Of a stretch of 16,869 bases of DNA, positions 1 to 6,567 are shown piece after piece. Origin of the DNA: Halobacteriales archaeon QH_10_70_21 (GTDB taxonomy: Archaea; Halobacteriota; Halobacteria; Halobacteriales; Haloarculaceae); contig PXQM01000122.1 of NCBI GenBank assembly GCA_003021325.1, positions 1 to 16,869 on the forward strand. Reading direction: 5' to 3'. The notes under the pieces are model-generated. The model was not told where the DNA came from, did not search any database, and saw nothing but the letters and a program-made list of their open reading frames with translations. The stretch's first letter is position 1. Every line of letters begins with the position of its first letter. A program made the position numbers and the translations under genes.

Positions 1-648
1 CGGGTTGCCGACCGAGATGTGCCGGCCCGCCTGCTGGGCCATCCGTACGATGTAGCTGTCGAGTTCGTCCTGGTCGAAGGAGACGTTCGTCTCGATGTCC
101 TGGTAGTCGTCGTGGTAGACGTACAGCGGCACCTCGTAGCCGTCACAGGAGATGTCCTCGATGGCGGGGTCGTGCATCAGCGGGTCGATGCGGCCGAAGC
201 CGCGGAACCGCCGGTAGAGGTAGTAGTAGAGCCGGTAGAAGCCCGCGACGTCGGTCTCGACGCCGTACTTCTTCAGCCGGCGCCGCAGTTCGCCCTTGAG
301 GACGCCCTCCGGGTCACCCTGCCCCGCCCCGTAGAGCAGTGGCGTCCGGACGTCGTCGTACAGCGACTCGATGAGGTCCGTCTCGAAGCGGTCTAGCGAC
401 GGCTCGATCACCCGATAGAGATGCTTGTCCTGCTGGTCGTCGTACGTGACGACGACGTAGGCGAACGGCGGATTGAGCCAGTAGCGTTCGACGACCCTGT
501 CCTCGAACTCGACGTCCTGAACGATGGGGCCATGTTCCCCCGGCCGGTACTGCTGGTCCGGGACCTTCGTTCCCCGGAACAGCTCGGCCGTCCGCGCCAG
601 CCGCGAAAACACCCCTCCCGTGCTGTTGTCTTCCTGGTTGCGTGACAT
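1..648 (-). CDS. Type II/IV secretion (PilB/GspE-like) ATPase, N-terminal part, cut by window edge
   Basis: The visible 216 residues start MSRNQEDNSTGG and continue without a stop past position 1. They contain the region that precedes the ATPase core in archaeal PilB/FlaI/GspE secretion ATPases: a YWLNPPFAYV segment, a tyrosine-rich LYYYLYRRF helix, then IDPLMHDPAIEDISCDG followed by a VPLYVYH strand. The 'DP-IEDI-C/VNG' pattern is the classic N-terminal domain signature of the GspE/VirB11 superfamily. The Walker A and B motifs would lie beyond the window edge. In haloarchaea such ATPases power type IV pilus assembly at the membrane and are usually followed by a PilC-like membrane protein. 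A strong TATA-like box (707-714 on the minus strand) would give a leader of about 36 nt. The ATG at 646-648 is the only good start. The family is confident; which pilus system it serves is not visible. Confidence 0.85.
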   Translation of the reverse strand, partial: MSRNQEDNSTGGVFSRLARTAELFRGTKVPDQQYRPGEHGPIVQDVEFEDRVVERYWLNPPFAYVVVTYDDQQDKHLYRVIEPSLDRFETDLIESLYDDVRTPLLYGAGQGDPEGVLKGELRRRLKKYGVETDVAGFYRLYYYLYRRFRGFGRIDPLMHDPAIEDISCDGYEVPLYVYHDDYQDIETNVSFDQDELDSYIVRMAQQAGRHISVGNP

Positions 649-706
649 CAATCGGACACTCCGGCGCGCATTAGTCAGTGGCTACCACACCGTATTCCCT
701 CCGCCC

Positions 707-714
707 GTATAAAC
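707..714 (-). promoter_or_regulatory. TATA-like box for the secretion ATPase gene
   Basis: On the minus strand this reads GTTTATAC inside otherwise GC-rich DNA. It lies about 60 bp upstream of the ATG at 648 and would place transcription start near 684. It sits between the ATPase gene and the stop codon of the upstream membrane protein gene, so the ATPase probably has its own promoter. This is a pattern-based call. Confidence 0.5.
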
Positions 715-739
715 CCCGCCTGCGGCTCGCAGAGTGATG

Positions 740-1240
740 TCACGCCCGCTCGACGACGAGCAACAGGCCGCCGAACAGGTACATGAAGACGACCCCGACC
801 GGAACGGTGAGCCCGGAGAACCCGGTGCCGACGTAGTACGCCGAGACGGTGAGCGGCACGGCAGCCGCGACCAGCAGACCGCCCATGACGCGGACCGGGT
901 CCGCCGGCGACCGCGCCTCCAGCTGCTCGTCGTAAACGTAGTAGAGGACGCTCCACGCCAGCACGAGCGTGAACACTACGGCCCCGACCAGCCACCACTG
1001 GTAGCCCACAGCCGTGGTCGGGTTGGCCGGAAAGCCCGGCCCGTCGTACACCGCCACGAACGGGTCGAGGGCTCGCCCGAGGTCGGCGCCGGGAACGAAC
1101 TGGAGGAACGCGTAGTGGAAGTGCGGGCGGAACAGCCGCGACTCGCCCAGCGTTCTGGTCGAAACGGCCCACGGAAGCAACGCACACAGCCACGCCGAGA
1201 GCACGGACAGCTCGCCGGCGTACTCCGAGCGAACCCACAT
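740..1240 (-). CDS. Haloarchaeal conserved four-helix membrane protein (DUF7549-like)
   Basis: A 166-residue protein starting MWVRSEYAGELSVLSAW. About four hydrophobic helices are visible: residues 10-25 (LSVLSAWLCALLPWAV), a second around WWLVGAVVFTLVLAWSVLYYVY, a third around VMGGLLVAAAVPLTV and a C-terminal one around VPVGVVFMYLFGGLLLVV. A less hydrophobic stretch between helices 1 and 2 (FRPHFHYAFLQFVPG) is probably exposed. The frame could start 30 residues upstream, but the ATG at 1240 is preferred: a TTTTA box sits 26-30 bp upstream (1266-1270), as expected for a leaderless transcript, and the MWVRSEYAGEL start is what I recall for the family. The DUF number is from memory. No function is known to me. 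Confidence 0.75.
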   Translation of the reverse strand: MWVRSEYAGELSVLSAWLCALLPWAVSTRTLGESRLFRPHFHYAFLQFVPGADLGRALDPFVAVYDGPGFPANPTTAVGYQWWLVGAVVFTLVLAWSVLYYVYDEQLEARSPADPVRVMGGLLVAAAVPLTVSAYYVGTGFSGLTVPVGVVFMYLFGGLLLVVERA

Positions 1241-1364
1241 ACCACGCCCGGCGACCCCGAACGGGTAAAAGCTACCGACGGTGCGGGCGTCACCGGAGAC
1301 GGCCGGGCCTGACGGGGGCGTTACGTTCATCCCTTCGGCCCTCCTAGGTCGGATAGCAACAGGG

Positions 1365-1829
1365 ATGCGGCGCGACTACTTCACTCTGACCGTCGACGGC
1401 GCGAGCGGCGAAGGAGCCCGGCGTCCGGTCGTCACCATCGACTACGAGGGGCCGGCCAACCAGCTCGAGACGCGGATGACCAAGGGCGGCTCGCTCCTGG
1501 GAGACGACGAGGTAGACGTCGGCTACCGGCTCCAGGATTCGAGCGAGGGAGGCAGAGAGGAAGACGCCGGCGGCGTCCTGGCCATCGCCGACCGTGTCAC
1601 CGGCGAGTACGTCCTCGAGCTGAACGCCGAGGCGGACAACGTCTTCGCGCTCGTCGAGGCCGCAAAGGAGTACGGCCAGACCGCCGACGCCGAGGACCGC
1701 TATCGAATCGTCCTCGAGTCCGGCGGCGACCACCTCGCCACCTACGACAAGTCGACGCTGCTCGTCTACAACCACGAGGGCGAACTCCTCCGCAGCCGGA
1801 GCCTCATCCCCAGCGGCGTCGAACTCTGA
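1365..1829 (+). CDS. DUF5793 family protein
   Basis: A soluble, acidic 154-residue protein starting MRRDYFTLTVDGASGEG. The order of features (RRDYFTLTV start, VTIDYEGPA, then a VDVGYRLQ strand, an ADRVTGEYVLELNAE segment and a C-terminal YRIVLE...YDKSTLLVYN hairpin) matches the haloarchaeal DUF5793 family as I remember it. The open frame extends upstream to 1281. The internal ATG at 1365 is chosen because family members start with MRRDYFTL and because the upstream extension overlaps the neighbouring divergent gene's promoter. It runs convergently to the HNH-like gene with about 80 bp between the stops. Function is unknown. No signal peptide or membrane segment is seen. Confidence 0.75.
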   Translation: MRRDYFTLTVDGASGEGARRPVVTIDYEGPANQLETRMTKGGSLLGDDEVDVGYRLQDSSEGGREEDAGGVLAIADRVTGEYVLELNAEADNVFALVEAAKEYGQTADAEDRYRIVLESGGDHLATYDKSTLLVYNHEGELLRSRSLIPSGVEL

Positions 1830-1908
1830 TACGGACCGTCGCGTTTCGGCTCCACCGACCCTGCGGCTGAACCCCCGCCGACCCCCCCCGGTCCCGGTCG
1901 CGGGGACG

Positions 1909-2193
1909 CTACCGGCGCTCCCTGACGTGATCCGACGTCCGGACCCGGATGTCGGTCTTCTTGGTCGTGCGAATCCACGAGAGGTACTCGGCCATGCGGT
2001 CGGCGTTCCGGAGCGCCGACGCAGTGTCGTACCGCTTGCGGAGCTCCCCGTTCGTGAACAGCGCGTGGAGCTGGTCGTGGCACGGCGAACACACCTCGAT
2101 GACCGGGCTCTCGGCGCGGCGCTCCGGCCGGAGGTGGTGGCGCTCGGTCGGCAGGTCGGGGCCGCGACGACGACAGAGGGCACACTCGCCCAT
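1909..2193 (-). CDS. Small HNH nuclease-like zinc protein
   Basis: A 94-residue protein with the layout of a small HNH endonuclease domain: C4-x2-C7, the H19-H20 pair (TERHHLRPERR), then C35-x2-C38 with H39 and H43 (EVCSPCHDQLHALFTNGEL). The four cysteines probably bind a structural zinc, and the histidines fit the beta-beta-alpha metal active site. The C-terminal half is helical and basic (ELRKRYDTASALRNADRMA). The ATG at 2193 (MGECALC) is preferred; an in-frame GTG at 2199 would add two residues. The start lies only about 20 bp from the edge of the TnpB remnant, so its native upstream region may have been replaced. No partner gene shows its substrate, and a role in restriction or repair would be a guess. 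Confidence 0.75.
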   Translation of the reverse strand: MGECALCRRRGPDLPTERHHLRPERRAESPVIEVCSPCHDQLHALFTNGELRKRYDTASALRNADRMAEYLSWIRTTKKTDIRVRTSDHVRERR

Positions 2194-2210
2194 GTCCACG
2201 GAAGGGCGTC

Positions 2211-2838
2211 GTGACGGGAAACGGTTCCGCCCGGCTCCCTGTGATACGGACGAACACCGACGCGTGGCGGGGGTTCTTCCGGCTGAAAGACCAGTATCGC
2301 GACGAGCCGAACACGTCGGTCGCGGACCACCCGGACCCGCCGGGCTTCCGCGGGAACGACGAGGATGGCCGCGAGTTCGAGACCGTCATCCGCACCACGT
2401 CGTACACCGTCGAATGGGGCGACCGCTCCCGGCTGGAGATACTGGTCGGGAAAGAGTTGACAGACCGCTACGACCACGCCGGCCGGCTCCGGCTGGAGCT
2501 CGTCGGCGACCCGAATCGGTCCGTCCCCACCAAACAGGGCCGGTTGGAGCTGTGGTACGACGAGACCGACAGCACCGTCCGAGCTTCGCAGCCTGTGACC
2601 GTTTCCGACGATGTACGGGCAACTCCATCGGCTGAAGGAAACGGCCGCTCTGGACATCGGTGCGAACAATCTCGTCGCCTGTACCACACCCACCGGCGAG
2701 CAATACCTGTACGACGGCCGCGAGTTGTCCCAGCGATTCCGCGAGACGACGCGGGAGATCGCACGGCTCCAGTCCAAGCGCCGAGAGAGGCGATACAGTA
2801 GCGAGCGTATCCGGCGGCTGTACTCCGCGGAATCGTAG
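2211..2838 (+). pseudogene. tnpB: TnpB-type (IS1341/IS605 OrfB) gene remnant, frameshifted and truncated
   Basis: Two adjoining frames encode consecutive pieces of one haloarchaeal TnpB. The first (to about 2634) contains LPVIRTNTDAWRGFFRLKDQ, VEWGDRSRLEILVGKEL and KQGRLELWYDETDSTVRASQ. The second (about 2640-2838) continues with [20 protein letters not shown], the RuvC-I strand with its catalytic Asp, and ends [18 protein letters not shown] before a stop. One extra base in the stretch gctgaaggaaacg (2631-2643) accounts for the switch of frame. The normal N-terminus is missing: similarity starts around GSARLPVIR and a full protein is about 400 residues. Everything after RIRRLY is gone, including the other RuvC acidic residues and the zinc finger. 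No active nuclease can be made. Family assignment rests on remembered homologues. Confidence 0.8.
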
Positions 2839-2849
2839 ACCGGCCGAGA

Positions 2850-2913
2850 CTCCCGCGGAGCAAGCTGCGCCGTCGTCGGGCGTTGCCCGACTGCTTGAGG
2901 GACATCGTCCCTC
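2850..2913 (+). repeat. Three consecutive short hairpins at the right end of the TnpB element
   Basis: Three perfect inverted repeats, each with a 3-nt loop: CTCC-CGC-GGAG at 2850-2860, GTCGGGC-GTT-GCCCGAC at 2875-2891, and GAGGGAC-ATC-GTCCCTC at 2897-2913. IS200/IS605 elements carry imperfect palindromes at their ends, and the 3' end of tnpB loci is transcribed into a structured guide RNA (omega RNA) or sense-overlapping transcript. The position just after the tnpB remnant fits both. The last hairpin is 23 bp from the stop of the convergent HTH-10 gene and could also shape that transcript's 3' end. Confidence 0.6.
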
Positions 2914-2935
2914 TCCGTTCACGGCGCAGAGGATG

Positions 2936-3586
2936 TCATTGGATGAGGCCGGTGACGACCCGGGACTCGGCCTTCCGGAGGTGCTCGTCCACGGTGGAGG
3001 GCGCACAGCCCAGGTTCTCGGCGATGTCCTCGTGGGTCGCCTTGCGGGGCACGTCGTAGTACCCCTCCTCGACGGCGGTCTCGAACACCTCGAGCTGGCG
3101 GTCCGTCAGCGGCGACAGCAGGTCCTCGCTGCCGGGAACGTAGGTGCCGGCGCTGTCGACCGAAACATCCATGCCGTTCGGGATGTCGCCGAGTGCGACC
3201 CGGAGGTTCTCGTGGGTGCCGACGAGCGTGGCTCGCAGGCCCTCCTCGGTGAACGCGAGCGGCGTGTCGATGATGAGCGTGTGCTCGTGTGCGATGTCCA
3301 GAAGCGTCGCACCCCCGTCCGTGGCCTCCGCCTGTACGAACGCGTGGTAGCCGTTCCCTCCCAGGTCGACGACGTCGTGGTCGAAGACCTCCGGCTGCTC
3401 GGCGAGGGCGTCGTCGAACGCGTCGCCGTTGCCGGTCACCCGATAGAGGAGCACGGTCGTTCCGTCGGCCCGGGCGCCGACGTGCAAGAGCGCTTCCCGG
3501 TTCACCGCGCCGTGACCGGCCAGCACCCGGTCGATGGGATGAATCGCCCGCGCCGTCGGCGAGATGCTCAGTTTCAGGTATTTCAT
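2936..3586 (-). CDS. Bat-like HTH-10 DNA-binding regulator
   Basis: A 216-residue protein starting MKYLKLSISPTARAIHPIDR. The C-terminus (about 158-214) is the HTH-10 domain of the bacterio-opsin activator family: LTDRQLEVFETAVEEGYYDV, then RKATHEDIAENLGCAPSTVD as the helix-turn-helix, then EHLRKAESRVV. The N-terminal 150 residues are a mixed alpha/beta sensor-like module of unrecognised ligand. Haloarchaea have many such single-component transcription regulators. The start at 3586 is preferred over the in-frame ATG at 3652, because the latter lies upstream of the TATA box (3626-3632) and would not be transcribed from it. The stop lies next to the hairpins of the TnpB remnant. The target genes cannot be told from this window. 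Confidence 0.82.
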   Translation of the reverse strand: MKYLKLSISPTARAIHPIDRVLAGHGAVNREALLHVGARADGTTVLLYRVTGNGDAFDDALAEQPEVFDHDVVDLGGNGYHAFVQAEATDGGATLLDIAHEHTLIIDTPLAFTEEGLRATLVGTHENLRVALGDIPNGMDVSVDSAGTYVPGSEDLLSPLTDRQLEVFETAVEEGYYDVPRKATHEDIAENLGCAPSTVDEHLRKAESRVVTGLIQ

Positions 3587-3625
3587 GATGTATCTCTTCC
3601 TGTGCCGCACCCGGTTGGGACGGGG

Positions 3626-3632
3626 ATTTAAT
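3626..3632 (-). promoter_or_regulatory. TATA-like box for the HTH-10 regulator
   Basis: The minus strand reads ATTAAAT within AATATTAAATCCCC, an AT-rich island in GC-rich DNA 40-46 bp upstream of the ATG at 3586. This implies a leader of about 15-20 nt. It is the most AT-rich stretch between this gene and the divergent DUF5785 gene. Confidence 0.5.
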
Positions 3633-3719
3633 ATTCTGACAAAATCGTCCAAAGGTGGAGGTCCCGGTGCGCGGAACGGGAGCGGAAACGCTTTGACGAG
3701 GGCTCACGGACCATGTCGC

Positions 3720-4022
3720 ATGGACTGGCCGCACGACCCCGACGGCGAGGAGGGCTCCGAGGGGATGCGCAAGTACGGACAGGCGATACTGGCCAAGAAG
3801 CTCGACGAGGACGGTGACTTCCCGCTCTCGAAGGCCGACTTTCTCGAGGACCACGGCGACGAGCCCGTCCGTCTCAACCACGAGGAGGTCGTCAGCGTGG
3901 CCGAGATATTCGAGCACGTCGAGCCCTCGGAGTTCGAGGACATCGTCGACTTCCACAAGGCCGTCGGACGGGCGATGCGCGAGGCCGGCATGTGGGAGGT
4001 CGACGTCGACCGCTACGCCTGA
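3720..4022 (+). CDS. DUF5785 family protein
   Basis: A 100-residue acidic soluble protein starting MDWPHDPDGEEGSEGMRKYG and ending AMREAGMWEVDVDRYA. The MDWPHDPDGEEGSEGMRKYG opening and the later EEVVSVAEIFEHVE segment are typical of the haloarchaeal DUF5785 family as I recall it. The reading frame extends upstream to 3564, but this ATG matches the family start. A weak TATA-like CTTTGAC lies about 26 bp upstream. It is convergent with uridine kinase, 12 bp between stops. No catalytic motif is visible and no function is known to me. Confidence 0.8.
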   Translation: MDWPHDPDGEEGSEGMRKYGQAILAKKLDEDGDFPLSKADFLEDHGDEPVRLNHEEVVSVAEIFEHVEPSEFEDIVDFHKAVGRAMREAGMWEVDVDRYA

Positions 4023-4034
4023 TCGGGGCGCCGC

Positions 4035-4628
4035 TCAGACCGCCGCCCGGACGTGCTGTCTGAGCAGCGACACCGCCTTCTCGTTGGCGCCCTCCGGGAT
4101 GACGAGGTCCGCTCGCCGCTTCGTCGGCCGCACGAACCGCTCGTGCATCGGCTTCACCGTCGAGAGGTACTGCTCGACGACGCCCTCGAGGCTCCGGCCC
4201 CGTTCCTCGACGTCCCGCCGGAGCCGGCGGAGCACGCGGACGTCGGCGTCGGTCTCGACGTAGAGCCGGAGGTCGAGCCGGTCGCGGACCGCCTCGTCGT
4301 ACAGCGCCAGGATGCCCTCGATGACGACGACGGCGCCCGGCTCGACCCGGACGGTCTCCTCGCGCCTGACGTGCCGCTCGAAGTCGTACTGCGGCATCTC
4401 GACCGCCTCGCCGGCCGCGAGCGCGTCGAGGTGGCTCCGGACGAGCTCCCAGTCGAAGGCGTCCGGGTGGTCGTAGTTGATGCTCGCCCGCTCGGCCGGC
4501 TCGAGGTCCGACCGGTCGCGGTAGTAGTTGTCCAGCGGGACGACGCGGACGGAGTCGACCCCGTCGGTGACCCGCCTGGCGACGGTCGTCTTGCCGGCGC
4601 CCGTGCCGCCGGCGATGCCGATGTGCAT
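4035..4628 (-). CDS. udk: Uridine kinase
   Basis: Phosphorylates uridine and cytidine to UMP and CMP in pyrimidine salvage, in the cytoplasm. The 197-residue protein has all the marks of the P-loop uridine kinase family: Walker A at 7-15 (GGTGAGKTT), the substrate loop LDNYYRD at 32-38, NYDHPDAFDW at 51-60, PQYDF at 79-83, the second acidic motif VVIEGILAL at 101-109, and an arginine-rich lid (RRLRRDVEERGRS, 134-146) followed by KPMHERFVRPTKRRADLVIP. It is shorter than bacterial Udk (about 210) at the C-terminus. The ATG at 4628 begins directly at the first beta strand (MHIGIAGGTG). A TTTTGCC element about 26 bp upstream fits a leaderless transcript. It diverges from GTP cyclohydrolase III with about 80 bp between starts. 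Confidence 0.92.
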   Translation of the reverse strand: MHIGIAGGTGAGKTTVARRVTDGVDSVRVVPLDNYYRDRSDLEPAERASINYDHPDAFDWELVRSHLDALAAGEAVEMPQYDFERHVRREETVRVEPGAVVVIEGILALYDEAVRDRLDLRLYVETDADVRVLRRLRRDVEERGRSLEGVVEQYLSTVKPMHERFVRPTKRRADLVIPEGANEKAVSLLRQHVRAAV

Positions 4629-4680
4629 ATCCGGCCCTCGTCGGCCACCGGCAAAAGCGCGCCGCAACGGATGGCAAGGC

Positions 4681-4686
4681 AAATAC
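4681..4686 (+). promoter_or_regulatory. TATA-like box for GTP cyclohydrolase III
   Basis: AAATAC lies 24-29 bp upstream of the GTG at 4710, the spacing of a leaderless haloarchaeal promoter. It helps choose the GTG start, since no ATG lies at the right distance. Confidence 0.45.
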
Positions 4687-4709
4687 CGGACCGCACCGAA
4701 CCCCCGCGC

Positions 4710-5471
4710 GTGACGAACACGCAGTTGACGCTCATCCAGATAGACAACTACGGGCCCTGGACGGTCACCCCCGAGCCCCGCCGCGAGGTCGACCTCCAGA
4801 CGCTGCAGTCGCGGCTCTACGCGGACCTCTCGCAGCTGTTCGGCAACCGCGAGGGCTACGTCTTCTTCACCCGGTTCGACAACATGGTCGCGGTGACGAA
4901 CGGCCTCGACGAGTCGGCCCACGCGCTGGTCCAGGAGTCGGTCGCGAACCGCTATCCGGTGACGGTCAGCTTCGGCATCGCGGTCGACCCCTCGCCCGCC
5001 GAGGCGCTCGGCGTCGCCACCGGCCGGCTCCAGGACGCCGGCAGCGCACAGGACCGCGACAGGACCGAAATCCTCCGCGGGACGCCGCTGCCCGACGCCG
5101 ACCGGACCGACGACGACGTCCAGATCGCCCACTTCGACGTCAACGACGCCACCGGCAAGTACACCGACCGGCTCAACGAGTTCGACTCGTTCATCAACAT
5201 CGAGCAGGGGTACGCCGAACTGATGCGCTACATGCGGCGGGCCCACGATTCGCTGTCGTTCTTCGTCGGCGGCGACAACATCATCGCGGTCTGCGAGGCC
5301 GTCGACCGGCAGGGGTACGCCGACGCCATCGAGCACGTCAACGAGGCCGTCGGCGTCGACCTGAAGGTCGGCGTCGGCCGCGCCGCCACCGCGCAGGCGG
5401 CCGGCATGGCGGCGAAACACGCACTCGAGGTCTGCCGCGAGGACGGTACCGACGTCGAGTTCGCCGGGTGA
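4710..5471 (+). CDS. gch3: GTP cyclohydrolase III
   Basis: Converts GTP to 2-amino-5-formylamino-6-ribosylamino-4(3H)-pyrimidinone phosphate, the first step toward riboflavin and coenzyme F420 in archaea. The 253-residue length and sequence match the archaeal family: the TLIQIDNYGPWT start, and two related halves, each with a palm-like beta hairpin, FFTRFDNMVAV (52-62) and FFVGGDNIIAV (184-194). These contain the metal-binding acidic residues that resemble nucleotide cyclase and polymerase palms. KVGVGRAATAQAAGMAAKHA (219-238) follows in the second half. Start is the GTG at 4710, since the conserved N-terminus begins TNTQLTLIQIDNYGPW; the open frame upstream is the antisense shadow of udk. 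It is transcribed divergently from udk. Confidence 0.93.
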   Translation: MTNTQLTLIQIDNYGPWTVTPEPRREVDLQTLQSRLYADLSQLFGNREGYVFFTRFDNMVAVTNGLDESAHALVQESVANRYPVTVSFGIAVDPSPAEALGVATGRLQDAGSAQDRDRTEILRGTPLPDADRTDDDVQIAHFDVNDATGKYTDRLNEFDSFINIEQGYAELMRYMRRAHDSLSFFVGGDNIIAVCEAVDRQGYADAIEHVNEAVGVDLKVGVGRAATAQAAGMAAKHALEVCREDGTDVEFAG

Positions 5472-5580
5472 CCTCCGCCGTCGCGTCGAGGCCCGACGAC
5501 CGTTCCTGTCCGCTGGCTGTAATTTACGCTCGACCGCAAGACCGGCGAGGCGTTATTCGTCCGCGGCTCGAATCGGCCGT

Positions 5581-6378
5581 ATGCAGCGGCGAGAACTGCT
5601 GGCACTCCTCGCTGCCACGGGCACCGCCGGCTGTGCCGCCGGGTATGCTAGCGAGCGTGGCGGGAATGGAGACGGCCCGGTCGGCGAGCCTGCTGGGGGT
5701 GGAGTCGGGTCGGACTCCGGCGGCGACGGGGACTTCGAGCGACTGCCGCTCGCAGAACAGGGAGTGCCGTCGACGGTCTGTGAGGAGGAACTGCGAGCGG
5801 ACGGCATCGTCGCCATCGCCGAGCCCGCGTTCGGCCCGCCCGGGGCCTGGCCCGAGTACACCGACGGGTACCGACAGCTGACCGACGAGAGCACGGTCAT
5901 CGGGCTAGCTGCAGATGGGCGGGCGCGCGCGTACCCCCTGACGGTACTGAACGTCCACGAAGTCGTCAACGACGACTTCGGCGGTCCGGTCCTCGTGACC
6001 TACTGTCCGATCTGCCGGAGCGGGATGGTCGCGGACCGCCGCGTCGACGGGACCGCCGCCACGTTCGACGTCTCCGGGCTCCTCTGGAAGCCGCCGCGAA
6101 TCAACACCGCCGCCAGCGAGAAGGAGGGGCGGGTGTTCTCCGACCGGGAGGAGGGGGTCTCGAACTCGGGGAACCTGGTGATGTACGACGACGTCACCGG
6201 CTCGTACTGGTCGCAGATGCTCGCACAGGCCATCTGCGGTCCCCGCGCCGGGAACCGACTCGGGATACGGCCCTCCTCGGTCGCGACCTTCGGGGAGTGG
6301 CGGGCCGAACACCCTGGTACCGAGGTGCTGTTGCCGCCGCCGCGGTCGGGGCTCGTCGACCCCCCTGTCACCGAGTGA
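5581..6378 (+). CDS. DUF3179 domain lipoprotein
   Basis: A 265-residue exported protein. Residues 1-18 form a signal (MQRRELLALLAATGTAGC) with a twin-arginine-like RR and a lipobox ending in Cys18. A Gly/Asp/Ser-rich linker (to about 52) and the DUF3179 domain follow. Visible domain marks: YPLTVLNVHEVVNDDFGG (118-135), the cysteine motif TYCPICRSG (140-148), FDVSGLLW (162-169), SGNLVMYDDVTGSYWSQM (196-213) and ATFGEWRAEHPGTEVL (235-250). DUF3179 proteins are widespread in haloarchaea and marine bacteria; their biochemical role is not established. A TTATT box at 5553-5557 lies 24-28 bp before the ATG. It is followed 189 bp later by the substrate-binding protein gene, with no sign of a shared operon. 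Confidence 0.88.
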   Translation: MQRRELLALLAATGTAGCAAGYASERGGNGDGPVGEPAGGGVGSDSGGDGDFERLPLAEQGVPSTVCEEELRADGIVAIAEPAFGPPGAWPEYTDGYRQLTDESTVIGLAADGRARAYPLTVLNVHEVVNDDFGGPVLVTYCPICRSGMVADRRVDGTAATFDVSGLLWKPPRINTAASEKEGRVFSDREEGVSNSGNLVMYDDVTGSYWSQMLAQAICGPRAGNRLGIRPSSVATFGEWRAEHPGTEVLLPPPRSGLVDPPVTE

Positions 6379-6537
6379 CGCCGGCGGCCCGCGAGCGTCC
6401 ACGGTTGCAGACGGGGTCGGCCCGCGCTCCGAATGAGCGACGATTCCCGTACCGTCCTTCGGAGCCGCCGACGAGCATGTATCCCCGGCCGTAATGAGGG
6501 ATACCTTTACCTCCTCCCCCTTGCGTGGAGGCGTAAC

Positions 6538-6544
6538 TTTATAT
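6538..6544 (+). promoter_or_regulatory. TATA box of the LIV-type binding protein gene
   Basis: TTTATAT lies 24-30 bp upstream of the ATG at 6568, the canonical leaderless position and one of the best archaeal TATA boxes in the window. Just upstream, CCTCC (6510-6514) and GGAGG (6527-6531) form a short inverted repeat that might be an operator. The intact promoter and signal peptide argue that the gene was expressed until recently, or still is. Confidence 0.6.
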
Positions 6545-6567
6545 GTCGAGGCGCGGTGGAACTGGAT

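Larger units (their letters stand above)
2211..2915 (+). mobile_element. Decayed IS200/IS605-superfamily (IS1341-type) element
   Basis: The tnpB remnant plus about 75 bp of structured DNA to its right. No tnpA transposase is present, as is usual for IS1341-type elements. The left boundary is close to 2211, directly beside the HNH gene start. The right boundary lies before the stop codon of the HTH-10 gene at 2936. Target-site duplications are not expected for this family. Exact ends cannot be fixed without an intact relative. Confidence 0.6.

Noticed and set aside
1883..1890. A run of eight C between the DUF5793 and HNH genes as a phase-variable tract
   Set aside because: It lies between two convergent stop codons, outside both reading frames and promoters, so length change would have no evident effect.
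2919..3956. A 345-codon minus-strand frame over the HTH-10 and DUF5785 genes
   Set aside because: It is out of frame with both recognisable genes and has low-complexity Arg/Pro/Gly composition; a shadow frame.
4053..4709. An upstream extension of the GTP cyclohydrolase III frame over udk
   Set aside because: It is antisense to the complete uridine kinase. The conserved enzyme begins at the GTG 4710.
6510..6531. The CCTCC...GGAGG inverted repeat upstream of the binding protein TATA box as a definite operator
   Set aside because: Only 5-bp arms in GC-rich DNA; chance is too likely to list it as a separate feature, so it is only mentioned.
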